A DNA stretch of 40,303 nt, taken from positions 1-40,303 of the forward strand of contig RXJA01000073.1 in assembly GCA_003963455.1 (NCBI GenBank), written 5' to 3'. The DNA comes from Hyphomicrobiales bacterium (GTDB taxonomy: Bacteria; Pseudomonadota; Alphaproteobacteria; Rhizobiales; Rhizobiaceae). The position numbers were made by a program, and so were the translations under genes. Position 1 is the stretch's first letter. Every line of letters begins with the position of its first letter. Under the pieces are notes generated by a model. It was not told the DNA's origin. It was given only the letters and a program-made list of their open reading frames with translations, and made no database searches. Shown here in pieces: positions 30,715-38,494 of this stretch.

Positions 30715-32265
30715 TCATGCGCCCGCCGTCTCGGCGATGAAGGCGCGGACATGGTCGATGAACTCCTCGAAGGCGGGCTCGCCTTCAAGCAGGATGTGGT
30801 TCTGGCTCTCGAGCTCGATGAAACGCGCGCCGGGAATGCCGGCGGCCATGGTGCGCCCGGATTCGACGGGAGCGACATTGTCGTCCCGCGCGTGCAGCAC
30901 CAGCGTCGGCACGCGCACCTTCTCCAGCAAGTCGCTGACGTCTATCACGGAAAAGGCGCTCTGGAGGCGCCAGGCATCGTCGGGGTGGACGGTGCGCAGC
31001 ATCAGATCATCCATCCAAGCGAAGTGTTCGTGCGTGGCGCCTGGGATGAACATGGAGCAGAAGGCCTGGCGGAACATCGGGTTCGGCTTGCCCCAGCTCT
31101 CGCGCATCAGCGTCGCGGCGGCCTCGCGCGTCGCGATCTCGCCCGCGTCGCCGCGCGCCCGCCAGCCTTTGACGTAGCCGCCATAGAGGATCATGCCCGA
31201 CACTTTCTCCGGGTGGCGGATGGCGTAGGCGATCGAAACCGCGCAGCTCTGCGACAGGCCGAGCAAGGTGAAGCGGTCGAGACCCGTCGCCTCGACCACG
31301 CATTCGAGGTCCGACAGCATGGTCTCGAACGAGATGTCAACGACGTGCCGTTGCGACAGGCCGTTGCAGCGCTCGTCATAGCGCACCAGCCGGTTGTGGC
31401 GCGACAGTTCCCGCATCCAGTGCCGCCAGATCGGGCTGTCCCAGTCGAAGGTGAGATGCGACATCCAATGCGCGGCGCGCAGGATCGCAGGGCCGCTGCC
31501 GGTGCTGGCATAGGCCAGCCTGGTGCCGTCGAGAGCCCGGCAGAATTGCACGGCGCGGCCGGGATCCTGCGGCGACGCGGCGGATTTCGACGGCGACGGC
31601 GGCGTGGGGGACGCCGGCTGCTGCGCGCGGCCGGTGGCTTGGGCGGCGACCGACCGGACCGTGTCTTCCAGCGCCTCGATCTCGGCGGCGAGCCCCGCGT
31701 CGCCGGGCACGAGGCGGCGCAGGCGCTGGGCGAACGGCAGCGCCCGTCGCGGCTGGTCCGCCAGACGCTCGACGAGCTCGCGCAGGACGCCGAGCTCGAC
31801 GATCTCCACTTCACTTGCGATCGCCTGCCGCCAGGACTCATAGTCGAAGCATCGTTCGAGCGCGAGATCGGCCAGGAAGCCGCCGCGGATCGAGGCCAGG
31901 ACGGCTTCGAGTTCCTCGGTCGAGCGGTGCGACAGGTCGGCCTTCACCAGCGGCGCCAGCCGCGCATAGTCCGTCTCGAGATTGAGCGCCACGGCATTGC
32001 GATCGGCGATCAGGGCGGGTCCACCGTCGCCCAGGACCTGTCGGATCTTCGACAGGCTCCACCGCAGCGCGCCACGCGGATCGTCGGGAATGTCCCAGAA
32101 TATCTCGCACAGCCGCTCGCGCTGGTGCTGCCTGGCGGTGACTGCGAGGTAGGCGAGAAGCGCCCGCGTCTTGCGCGATGGCGGCAGGTCAAGCGGCTGG
32201 CCATCCCGCGTCACCTGAAAATCGCCAAGCACGCGCAGTTCCAGCCTGTGCTGAGAGCCGTTCAT
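30715..32265 (-). CDS. SARP-like transcription factor fused to an alpha/beta-hydrolase, 516 aa
   Basis: Residues about 8-95 are an OmpR/SARP-type winged helix: 'LELRVLGDFQVTRDGQPLDLPPSRKTRALLAYLAV..RERLCEIFWDIPDDPRGALRWSLSKIRQVLG'. Residues about 96-200 are the BTAD helical domain ('DLALERCFDYESWRQAIASEVEIVELGVLRELVERL'). After a Pro/Ser linker (about 215-235) an alpha/beta-hydrolase follows, with nucleophile Ser338 in GLSQS, acid Asp461 or 462 in HARDDNVAP and His490 in SQNHIL, so the triad looks intact. The hydrolase may sense a ligand or release a signal, as in hydrolase-type hormone receptors; that is inference. It converges on the flavoprotein/MaoC operon, its likely target, with a 19-base gap. 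Confidence 0.9.
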   Translation of the reverse strand: MNGSQHRLELRVLGDFQVTRDGQPLDLPPSRKTRALLAYLAVTARQHQRERLCEIFWDIPDDPRGALRWSLSKIRQVLGDGGPALIADRNAVALNLETDYARLAPLVKADLSHRSTEELEAVLASIRGGFLADLALERCFDYESWRQAIASEVEIVELGVLRELVERLADQPRRALPFAQRLRRLVPGDAGLAAEIEALEDTVRSVAAQATGRAQQPASPTPPSPSKSAASPQDPGRAVQFCRALDGTRLAYASTGSGPAILRAAHWMSHLTFDWDSPIWRHWMRELSRHNRLVRYDERCNGLSQRHVVDISFETMLSDLECVVEATGLDRFTLLGLSQSCAVSIAYAIRHPEKVSGMILYGGYVKGWRARGDAGEIATREAAATLMRESWGKPNPMFRQAFCSMFIPGATHEHFAWMDDLMLRTVHPDDAWRLQSAFSVIDVSDLLEKVRVPTLVLHARDDNVAPVESGRTMAAGIPGARFIELESQNHILLEGEPAFEEFIDHVRAFIAETAGA

Positions 32266-32368
32266 GCGTTCACGCGCTTGTCGATCGCCGTGATCCCCTT
32301 TGGCCTTGGCCGACGCTGCGAAGGCGCAGCCAATAGCAAAAATGACTAATTTAGGAAAGCTTGGTGCG

Positions 32369-32614
32369 TCAGGGCAGCAGAAGCTTCAGTCGGGAGAGCC
32401 TGAGGCGCGCGAGCCGTCGCGCGGGATCATGGAAGGCTTTCAGGCCGGCCTCGACCAGGAAGGCCAGCGTCATCAACTCGATCAGGAGTTCGTCCGCCGC
32501 GTCGAAAGCGGCTCGCGAGCCGGCGGCGAGGTGCCGAAGCAAAGCGCGCGCCTCCTCGGCCGCATCGGCGCTGCCGGCGTCAATCAGCGCTTCGAGCCTG
32601 GTGAAGCAGTCCAT
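32369..32614 (-). CDS. Small hypothetical protein, 81 aa
   Basis: The start ATG 32614 is supported by GGAGAGAATCGAC upstream. The sequence (MDCFTRLEALIDAGSADAAEEARALLRHLAAG...FDAADELLIELMTLAFLVEAGLKAFHDPARRLARLRLSRLKLLLP) is rich in Ala and Leu, helical throughout, with a moderately hydrophobic stretch near residue 50 and a basic C-terminus. No known family is recognised. It lies 115 bases after another small gene on the same strand and upstream of the SARP-hydrolase gene, so a common transcript is possible. Codon composition matches the neighbours. Confidence 0.5.
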   Translation of the reverse strand: MDCFTRLEALIDAGSADAAEEARALLRHLAAGSRAAFDAADELLIELMTLAFLVEAGLKAFHDPARRLARLRLSRLKLLLP

Positions 32615-32729
32615 GTCGATTCTCTCCGCCCGACCAAGGCGATAGACGGACCCGGCGGCGAAGGCATCCACATATGTTAAGCGAGGTCCCGCGCGCCTCG
32701 CCGGCCCGGCGACGGGCCGCCCACGGAAA

Positions 32730-33011
32730 TCAATGCTGCGTGTCGCCGGCCGGGTGCAGAAGATCCCAGGCCGAGCCGATGCGGCCGTGGAACTGCGATG
32801 CGAAGCGTTCGGCTTCGACGCCTTCGAGGCCGTCGTCGACAAGGGCCTCGATGGTTCGCCGCACCAAGGCGAGCTGCATCTGACGCGCATGGTTTTTGTC
32901 GGCTTCGCGCATGATGGCCGTGACGTGATAGGCTACGACAGGCTGGCCAAGACAGGACAGGAGCGCGCCCGACCATGCCGTCGCCGCGGTGACTGCTTCC
33001 TCGATGTTCAT
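32730..33011 (-). CDS. Small hypothetical protein, 93 aa
   Basis: ATG 33011 follows GAGGAGCGCCGGC, a strong ribosome site; the frame is open to 33029 but lacks a better start. The product is MNIEEAVTAATAWSGALLSC..QPVVAYHVTAIMREADKNHARQMQLALVRRTIEALVDDGLEGVEAERFASQFHGRIGSAWDLLHPAG. It is mostly helical and weakly acidic, with one cysteine and no signal peptide or transmembrane helix. I do not recognise it. A 210-base AT-richer spacer precedes it and should hold the promoter. The plus strand here is open too but has no ribosome site. Confidence 0.6.
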   Translation of the reverse strand: MNIEEAVTAATAWSGALLSCLGQPVVAYHVTAIMREADKNHARQMQLALVRRTIEALVDDGLEGVEAERFASQFHGRIGSAWDLLHPAGDTQH

Positions 33012-33221
33012 GCCGGCGCTCCTCATCAAAGATGCTGGGCGCCTCCCCGGCAGACGGCGGCGATATGCGCCGCTTCTTTTCTGATTTCGGCAGCCGCGCG
33101 CTGATCCCTCGCGGCCAAGATCAGTATCCTTCAGAACACCATTAAAGGCGATCGGATAGTTAATCGATGGTTAACGCGAACGATCGTATCTTAGACGTTC
33201 AGCCTCTTCGAAACGCGTCCG

Positions 33222-34394
33222 TCAGTGACCGGGGACGTTCCGCTCCGCCGACGGCGCCAGGCTCCGTGAACCGGGCACCGAAACCGGCGCGCCGTGAAGC
33301 ACCCAGTCGGCCGCGATCTGGCCGATCACCGGGGCGAGCTGGATGCCGTAGCCGCCGGCGCCGGCGGCGGTGATCAGCGTTGGCTCCGAGGCATCGATCG
33401 GTCCGACGAAAGGGCGATGGTCGGCCGTGACCGGATAGAGGCCCGCCCAGCCCCGGCCGAGCCGCGCTCCAGGCAGGTCGGGAACGCGTTCCAGAAGCAG
33501 CTCCGCCAGATCGACCTTCGACTGCTCCTCGCACTGGTCGTTGTAATTGTCGGGATCTTCCGGCGCGGCCGACTTCACCTTGTGGATCTCGGCGATCAGC
33601 TCGCCCGGCTTTTCGTGGCGGAAATTGAGGCCGCTGCCTTCGCCGTTCACGAGGTCCATGACCATCGGCATGGTGTAGCGGAGCGGTTCGTCGAGATGGA
33701 TGGCGACGGCCTCGTGGCGCTCGGGCCAGATGTGCAGGCGCTGGCCGAAAAGCGCCGCGACCCGAGGCGCCCAGGCGCCGCCGGCATTGACCACGACATC
33801 GCAATCGATCAATCGTCGCTCGCGATCGATCGGGTCGCCGTCGGTCTCCAGAGCGTAGCCGCCCGGCCGCCGTTGCACGCCGAGCAGCTTGCGGTACTGT
33901 CGGATCTCGCCGCCCTTGGCGCGCACCATTTGCGCCAGCAGATTGCACATCTCGTGCGGGTCGAGGAAGCCGTTGTCGGGCCCGAACAAGCCGCCTTCGA
34001 GCCCGTCGGGGTTGATGTGCGGAACGAGCTCCCTGAGTTCGTTGGCGCGGACCAGGCGCGACCGCAAGCCCGCCTCGGCCTGGATCTCGACCGATCGCGC
34101 GAACAGCTCCATCTGCGCCGGCGTGCGCGCCAGCCGCAGATAGCCGATATGGTTGAAGGCAAGCCCCTCGCCTTCCCACTGGCGGAACCGGCGCAGCGAA
34201 TGGACCCGCAGCATGATCTCGAACGGGTCGGTGAATTGCGACCCGACGACGCCGACCGACCTGCCGCTCGACCCCGACGCGATCGACTGGGCTTCCAGCA
34301 CCGTCACGCGGGCGCCCTGCTCGACAAGGTCGAGCGCCGTGCACATGCCCAGCGTGCCCGCGCCGATCACCACGACATGAGGAGAAGCTGTCAT
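33222..34394 (-). CDS. FAD-dependent amine/amino-acid oxidase (DAO family), 390 aa
   Basis: An oxidoreductase of the glycine/D-amino-acid oxidase family. Start ATG 34394 (MTASPHVVVIGAGTLGMCTALDL) with the dinucleotide motif GAGTLG (residues 11-16) and 'GARVTVLEAQSIASGSSGRSVGVVGSQF', in which 'SGSS.RS.G' is the usual family segment. 'VVNAGGAWAPRVAALFGQRLHIWPERHEAV', the WAGL-like 'GRGWAGLYPVTADHRPFVGPI' and 'AAGAGGYGIQLAPVIGQIAADW' close the FAD cavity. The frame continues 88 codons upstream, but those codons overlap the aminotransferase gene in another frame. It follows that gene by 14 bases on the same strand, so amine oxidation and transamination are probably linked. Confidence 0.9.
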   Translation of the reverse strand: MTASPHVVVIGAGTLGMCTALDLVEQGARVTVLEAQSIASGSSGRSVGVVGSQFTDPFEIMLRVHSLRRFRQWEGEGLAFNHIGYLRLARTPAQMELFARSVEIQAEAGLRSRLVRANELRELVPHINPDGLEGGLFGPDNGFLDPHEMCNLLAQMVRAKGGEIRQYRKLLGVQRRPGGYALETDGDPIDRERRLIDCDVVVNAGGAWAPRVAALFGQRLHIWPERHEAVAIHLDEPLRYTMPMVMDLVNGEGSGLNFRHEKPGELIAEIHKVKSAAPEDPDNYNDQCEEQSKVDLAELLLERVPDLPGARLGRGWAGLYPVTADHRPFVGPIDASEPTLITAAGAGGYGIQLAPVIGQIAADWVLHGAPVSVPGSRSLAPSAERNVPGH

Positions 34395-34408
34395 ATAACG
34401 GCCTGCCT

Positions 34409-35728
34409 TCACGACTGCGCGACGATCTCGCCGAGGGTCTCGTCGACCGCCTGAAGGATGGCGCCGGCGTCTTCCCCGGTCATCGGCGTCGACAGCGCGA
34501 ACAGGCCGTAGCTGGCTGACAGCACGCCACGGCCGAGCAGGCCCTTGTGAAAGGCGTCGAACTTTTTCCGCTCGGCCTGGCCGGGATAGATGGAGCGGTA
34601 GTCCGTGACGGGATGCGACGTGAAATGCACCTTGAACAGCGAGCCCAGCCCGACGCACTGGCCGGCTAGCCCATGCTTTTCGAATGAGGCCGTGACGCCG
34701 TCTCGCAGGAACTCACCCAGGCGATCGAGATGGGCAAAGCTCTCTTTCGTCAGCGCCCGCATCGAGGCCAGGCCGGCGCGCATCGTCACAGGATTGGCGG
34801 TGAAGGTGCCGCCATGCGGAAGCGCGGGCTTGCCGCCGGTCGGGTCGAACACCGCCATGACATCAGCGCGTCCGCCCACGGCGCCGACCGGAAAACCGCC
34901 GCCGATGATCTTGCCGAGCGCGGTCAGGTCGGGCTCGATGCCCCACAGGCCTTGCGCGCCGGACCATCCGAGGCGAAACGAGATGACCTCGTCGAAGATG
35001 ACCAGCGCGCCCGCCGCGTGGGCGATCTCGGCCATGGCGAGGAGGTAATCCCGGCGCGCCGGGATGAGGCCGGCGCGGTTGGGCATCGGGTCGATCAGCA
35101 CGGCCGCGATGGCGTCGCCCTCGGCGGCGAAGACGGCGCGCAACGCCTCGGTGTCGTTGAAGGGCACGGCGATCACGTCTTCCAGCACGCCGCGCGGCGT
35201 GCCCCTGGCATAGGGCGTCGATCTCGGCAGGTCGCCCCAGTTGGCGGGAGACGAATCCAGGCTCACTTCGGCGAAATCGTAGGAGCCGTGATAAGCGCCC
35301 TCGATCTTGACGATCTTCGGCCGTCCGGTGAAGGCGCGCGCGGCCTTGATCGCCATCATCACGCCCTCCGTGCCGGAGTTGGCGAAGCGGATCTGATCCA
35401 CCGAGGGCAGCCGCTCGACCAAAAGCTCGGCGAGCTCGATCTCGCTCAGCGTTGGGGCGCCGAAGGCCGTGCCGAGCGGCAGTTGCGCGGCCACCGCTGC
35501 CGTGACGTCGGGATGGGCGTAGCCATGGATCATCGCGGTGAAATTGTTGATGCAGTCGTAATAGGCGTTGCCGTCGACATCCCACAGCCTGCAGCCCTCG
35601 CCACGCGCGGCATAGATCGGAAACGGATCGACGAAGACGGTGGTGCGCGTGTTGCCGCCCGGCATCACCTTCCTGGCGCGCTCGAACAGGGCTTTCGATC
35701 CGGGCATGGCGTCGGGATAATGCGGCAT
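34409..35728 (-). CDS. Class-III aminotransferase, glutamate-1-semialdehyde aminomutase-like, 439 aa
   Basis: A PLP enzyme of the HemL-like subgroup. Conserved parts are 'MPGGNTRTTVFVDPFPIYAARGEGCRLWDVDGNAYYDCINNFTAMIHGYAHPDV', 'RFANSGTEGVMMAIKAARAFTGRPKIVKIEGAYHG' (the SGTEAxxxA motif; cofactor phosphate site), 'LVIFDEVISFRLG' with Asp246, and the Schiff-base Lys273 in LGKIIGGGFPVGA. HemL itself is a housekeeping haem gene; the neighbours here (DAO oxidase, GlxA regulator) argue for an amino-acid or amine catabolic role instead. ATG 35728 (MPHYPDAMPG); an earlier ATG at 35761 adds 11 residues with no ribosome site. Preceded by the regulator gene after 113 bases. Confidence 0.9.
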   Translation of the reverse strand: MPHYPDAMPGSKALFERARKVMPGGNTRTTVFVDPFPIYAARGEGCRLWDVDGNAYYDCINNFTAMIHGYAHPDVTAAVAAQLPLGTAFGAPTLSEIELAELLVERLPSVDQIRFANSGTEGVMMAIKAARAFTGRPKIVKIEGAYHGSYDFAEVSLDSSPANWGDLPRSTPYARGTPRGVLEDVIAVPFNDTEALRAVFAAEGDAIAAVLIDPMPNRAGLIPARRDYLLAMAEIAHAAGALVIFDEVISFRLGWSGAQGLWGIEPDLTALGKIIGGGFPVGAVGGRADVMAVFDPTGGKPALPHGGTFTANPVTMRAGLASMRALTKESFAHLDRLGEFLRDGVTASFEKHGLAGQCVGLGSLFKVHFTSHPVTDYRSIYPGQAERKKFDAFHKGLLGRGVLSASYGLFALSTPMTGEDAGAILQAVDETLGEIVAQS

Positions 35729-35841
35729 GGCTCTCGCAGATGTTGAACAGCGGCGACACAACCGCTCGCCGGCAAGCTACGGTTCGTTTCCGCGCCGGCG
35801 CAATCGGCCAGGCCGGGCATGCGACCCGACCAGGATCGGCA

Positions 35842-36822
35842 CTATGCTTTCGCGGCGGCCGCAGCCGCGCGGTTCGGATGCCTCAGATTGGTCGGCGTGA
35901 TGCCGGTCTGCTGGCGGAAGACGCGGCTGAAATGGCCGGCATTGGCAAAGCCGCAGCGATAGGCGATCTCGCCTATGGCAAGGTCGCTGCCTTCCAGCAG
36001 CGACTTGGCGTAATGCACCCTGAGCGCCTGATAGGCGGCCATCGGGCCGATGCCGAGCTCGGCGCCGAACAGGCGCTCGAGCTGGCGGCGCGAGCAGTTC
36101 AGCCTGGCGGCGATCTCGGCGACGGATAGCGTTTCCTGCAGGTTGCTTTCCATCAGGAGCAGCGCCCGCTTGACCGCGCGGCTGGCGGCCGCCGGGAAGA
36201 GGTCGCCGACCGGCTGCACGTCGCGGCTGGAGCGGATGCGGTCGAGCACCAGGATCTTGGCGGCCTTCTCCGCCGCCTTCTGGCCGATGAACTGCGAGAC
36301 GAAATAGCCGGCGAGGTCGGCGGCACCGGTGCCGCCGGCGCAGGTGGCGCGGCCGCGATCGACGGAATAGAGGCTGTCGGCATGGGCGCTCACATCGGGG
36401 AACTCGGCGCGGAAATCCTTGATGTGGAACCAGCTTACGGCGGCGCTGTAGCCGTCGAGCAGGCCATAGCGCGCGAGCACGAAGCTGCCGGTGCAGAGCG
36501 CGGTGATCGGCACGCCCTTTTCGGCGGCGCGCATCAGGAACGACTCCTTTTCCGAGCTCAGCTTGCGGCTGGTGTCGAGCAGGCCGCCGACCACCACGAC
36601 ATTGTCGAAATCCTCCGGATTGCCCATCGCGCGGGTCGGCAGCAGCTCCACGCCGCAGCTGGCGCGGATCGGCAGGCCGCGCTCGCCGACGATCTCCCAG
36701 TCGAACTCGACCCTGCGGCTGCGGTCGCCCTCGTCGCCGGCGAGCCTCAGCGTGTCGATGAACAGCGACAGCGGCGACAAGGTGAAATCGCGCACCAGGA
36801 GAAATGCGAACTTCTTGGCCAT
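35842..36822 (-). CDS. GlxA-family transcription regulator (DJ-1/PfpI plus AraC), 326 aa
   Basis: The N-terminal 200 residues are a DJ-1/PfpI-like sensing domain ('FAFLLVRDFTLSPLSLFIDTLRLAGDEG', 'VVVVGGLLDTSRKLSSEKESFLMRAAEKGVPITALCTGSFVLARYGLLDG', with the nucleophile-elbow Cys in ALCTGSF). The C-terminal 110 residues are two AraC-type helix-turn-helices: 'LSVAEIAARLNCSRRQLERLFGAELGIGPMAAYQALRVHYAKSLL' and 'LAIGEIAYRCGFANAGHFSRVFRQQTGITPTNLR'. GlxA/ArgR/CdhR-type regulators control catabolism of arginine, carnitine, glycine betaine or similar amino compounds, which fits the neighbouring aminotransferase and oxidase. The same-strand order suggests it heads or controls that operon. Confidence 0.93.
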   Translation of the reverse strand: MAKKFAFLLVRDFTLSPLSLFIDTLRLAGDEGDRSRRVEFDWEIVGERGLPIRASCGVELLPTRAMGNPEDFDNVVVVGGLLDTSRKLSSEKESFLMRAAEKGVPITALCTGSFVLARYGLLDGYSAAVSWFHIKDFRAEFPDVSAHADSLYSVDRGRATCAGGTGAADLAGYFVSQFIGQKAAEKAAKILVLDRIRSSRDVQPVGDLFPAAASRAVKRALLLMESNLQETLSVAEIAARLNCSRRQLERLFGAELGIGPMAAYQALRVHYAKSLLEGSDLAIGEIAYRCGFANAGHFSRVFRQQTGITPTNLRHPNRAAAAAAKA

Positions 36823-36936
36823 CTTCTTTCCGGGACCGTTCCCTGCCCTCGTTCATCGCGAGATTATGCGAAAGATCCCCGGGCCGGCCTACTGAATGCG
36901 ACCCGCATCCGGTCGAAACACCAAAGGCCAGCGGGG

Positions 36937-37284
36937 TTAGCGCCGCTCGGCGGCCCGGCTCGCCAGCGAGATGACGATGCGTCCGAGCACGATCCCCGCG
37001 ACACCCGCCGCCGCCTTGAGCAGGGCATCGAGAACCCGCGCATGCCGGCCGGGGTCGAAGAGCTGCAGGAACTCCAGCACGCCGGCCACCGCGCAGATGA
37101 ACAGCACGATCTGCGCCACGCGGGACGGAAAGCCGAGCGCCAGGGACAGCCCCAAAAGGACGTAGGCCAAGGCGCGCTCCGCATTGGCGTCGCCCAGATG
37201 CGGCCGCAGCTGTATGGGCGACAGCGTTGCAAAGGTGATGAGAGCCAGCAGGAGGAGCGCGGCGAGACGGGAGATGGAGGTCAT
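36937..37284 (-). CDS. VanZ-like small membrane protein, 115 aa
   Basis: Four hydrophobic helices: 'RLAALLLLALITFATLSPIQLRP', 'ERALAYVLLGLSLALGF', 'RVAQIVLFICAVAGVLEFLQLFDPGRHARVLDALL' and 'AAGVAGIVLGRIVISL'. The motif 'LEFLQLFDPGRHARVLDALLKAAAGVAGIVLG' is the VanZ-like core (E.lQ...pgR..s..D...N..G...G). Function is not well known; VanZ proteins are linked with envelope and glycopeptide tolerance in some bacteria. The ATG at 37284 lacks a strong ribosome site. It sits between the GlxA regulator and the AraC regulator, all on the minus strand, without clear coupling. Confidence 0.85.
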   Translation of the reverse strand: MTSISRLAALLLLALITFATLSPIQLRPHLGDANAERALAYVLLGLSLALGFPSRVAQIVLFICAVAGVLEFLQLFDPGRHARVLDALLKAAAGVAGIVLGRIVISLASRAAERR

Positions 37285-37400
37285 GCCCGCTCATACAGAC
37301 TGCAAGCCGGCATAACAATATTTACCGGTGCGCGGCCGGAGATCGGTCCGCTCACACCGGCGCGCGACCTTCTCCGCGACGGGATCTGGCACGAATGCCG

Positions 37401-38411
37401 TCAGACCGACACGGCTTCAGCACGCTTGCCCGGCAGCGGCTGTCCGAAATCCTGCCGGCCGTTCAGCGATGCCCGATAGGCCATCGGCGACTTGCCGTTG
37501 ACGCGTTTGAAGGCGTTGCTGAAGGCGCTTTCGGACGTATAGCCGAGCGAACGGGCGACGACGGCCACGGGCGTCCGCTCCTCGCGCAAGGCGCGCTCGG
37601 CAAGGCGCATACGCCACTCTGTCAGATAGGCCAGCGGCGCGACGCCGGCGACCGTCCTGAAATGGACGGCGAATGAGGTGCGCGACATGGCGCAGGCTTT
37701 CGCCAGCTCGTCCAGATGCCAGGCGCGCGCCGGATCGCCATGCATCAGGCGCAGCGCCGGCGCGATGCGCGGCTCCGCCAGCGCCCTCAGCCACCCGGCG
37801 GGCATGAGGCTCGCCTTGTCGAGATGCGAGCGCAGGATCTCGATGAAAAGCAACTGCGTCAGCTGCGCCGAGGCGAGCTGCGCGCCCGGCTGGCCGGCGT
37901 CCCTCTCCTCGATCAGCCGGTCGAGCAGCCAGCGGAAGATGGCCGCCTGGGGCGACGCCGCCCGCGTGTGGATCCATGGCGGCAACATGTCCGCCAGTAG
38001 CCCTCCGCGGGCCGGATCGAGCAGGACATGGCCGCCGATATGGGCGAATTCCGAGCCATCGCCCAGCGTCGCCAGCGTCCGGCCGGAGCCGGAAAACAGG
38101 CTCATGGCGTCGACCGGTGGAACGCTCGGGTCGCTGGCGAGCACGAAGCCGCGCCGCGCCGCCAGCAACCCGACATCGCCTGTCTCGAAGCGGAAGGGTT
38201 CTGGCTCGCCTTCGAGGGTGACCCAGCAACTGCCCTTCGCCACGGCGAAGAACTTGATCTTGTCGCGCCCGGGAAAGCTGATCGCCCATGGCCCGCCAGC
38301 GGTGAAGCCGCCCGTGACGACCGCCTCGGCGCTTGTGAGGGTGAGGACGTCGGAGAAGGGATCGACCACCATTTCCGTACTCTCGCGCAGGAAATGCGCA
38401 TTTTCAAGCAT
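37401..38411 (-). CDS. AraC-family regulator with a cupin sensor domain, 336 aa
   Basis: The N-terminal 180 or so residues are a cupin_6-type sensing domain: 'DPFSDVLTLTSAEAVVTGGFTAGGPWAISFPGRDKIKFFAVAKGSCWVTLEG..FRFETGDVGLLAARRGFVLASDP', followed by 'AHIGGHVLLDPARGGLLADMLPPWIHTRA'. The C-terminal AraC DNA-binding domain is 'WHLDELAKACAMSRTSFAVHFRTVAGVAPLAYLTEWRMRLAERAL' and 'VAVVARSLGYTSESAFSNAFKRVNGKSPMAYR'. ATG 38411 is used; ATG 38372 (MVVDPFSD) is an alternative, and neither has a clear ribosome site. It is divergent from the reductase gene at 38495 with 83 bases between, the standard arrangement for an AraC regulator and its target. Confidence 0.93.
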   Translation of the reverse strand: MLENAHFLRESTEMVVDPFSDVLTLTSAEAVVTGGFTAGGPWAISFPGRDKIKFFAVAKGSCWVTLEGEPEPFRFETGDVGLLAARRGFVLASDPSVPPVDAMSLFSGSGRTLATLGDGSEFAHIGGHVLLDPARGGLLADMLPPWIHTRAASPQAAIFRWLLDRLIEERDAGQPGAQLASAQLTQLLFIEILRSHLDKASLMPAGWLRALAEPRIAPALRLMHGDPARAWHLDELAKACAMSRTSFAVHFRTVAGVAPLAYLTEWRMRLAERALREERTPVAVVARSLGYTSESAFSNAFKRVNGKSPMAYRASLNGRQDFGQPLPGKRAEAVSV

Positions 38412-38494
38412 TCACAGTACAGGCACCCCTCCCTACTTTCCGCCCACCAAAGCGCAATCGGGCGCGGCGCCCATTCGAACCTCGAGGCATCAAA

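Noticed and set aside
34395..34658. An 88-codon N-terminal extension of the DAO oxidase
   Set aside because: It overlaps the aminotransferase gene in another frame, and FAD-binding proteins of this family start within about ten residues of GxGxxG.
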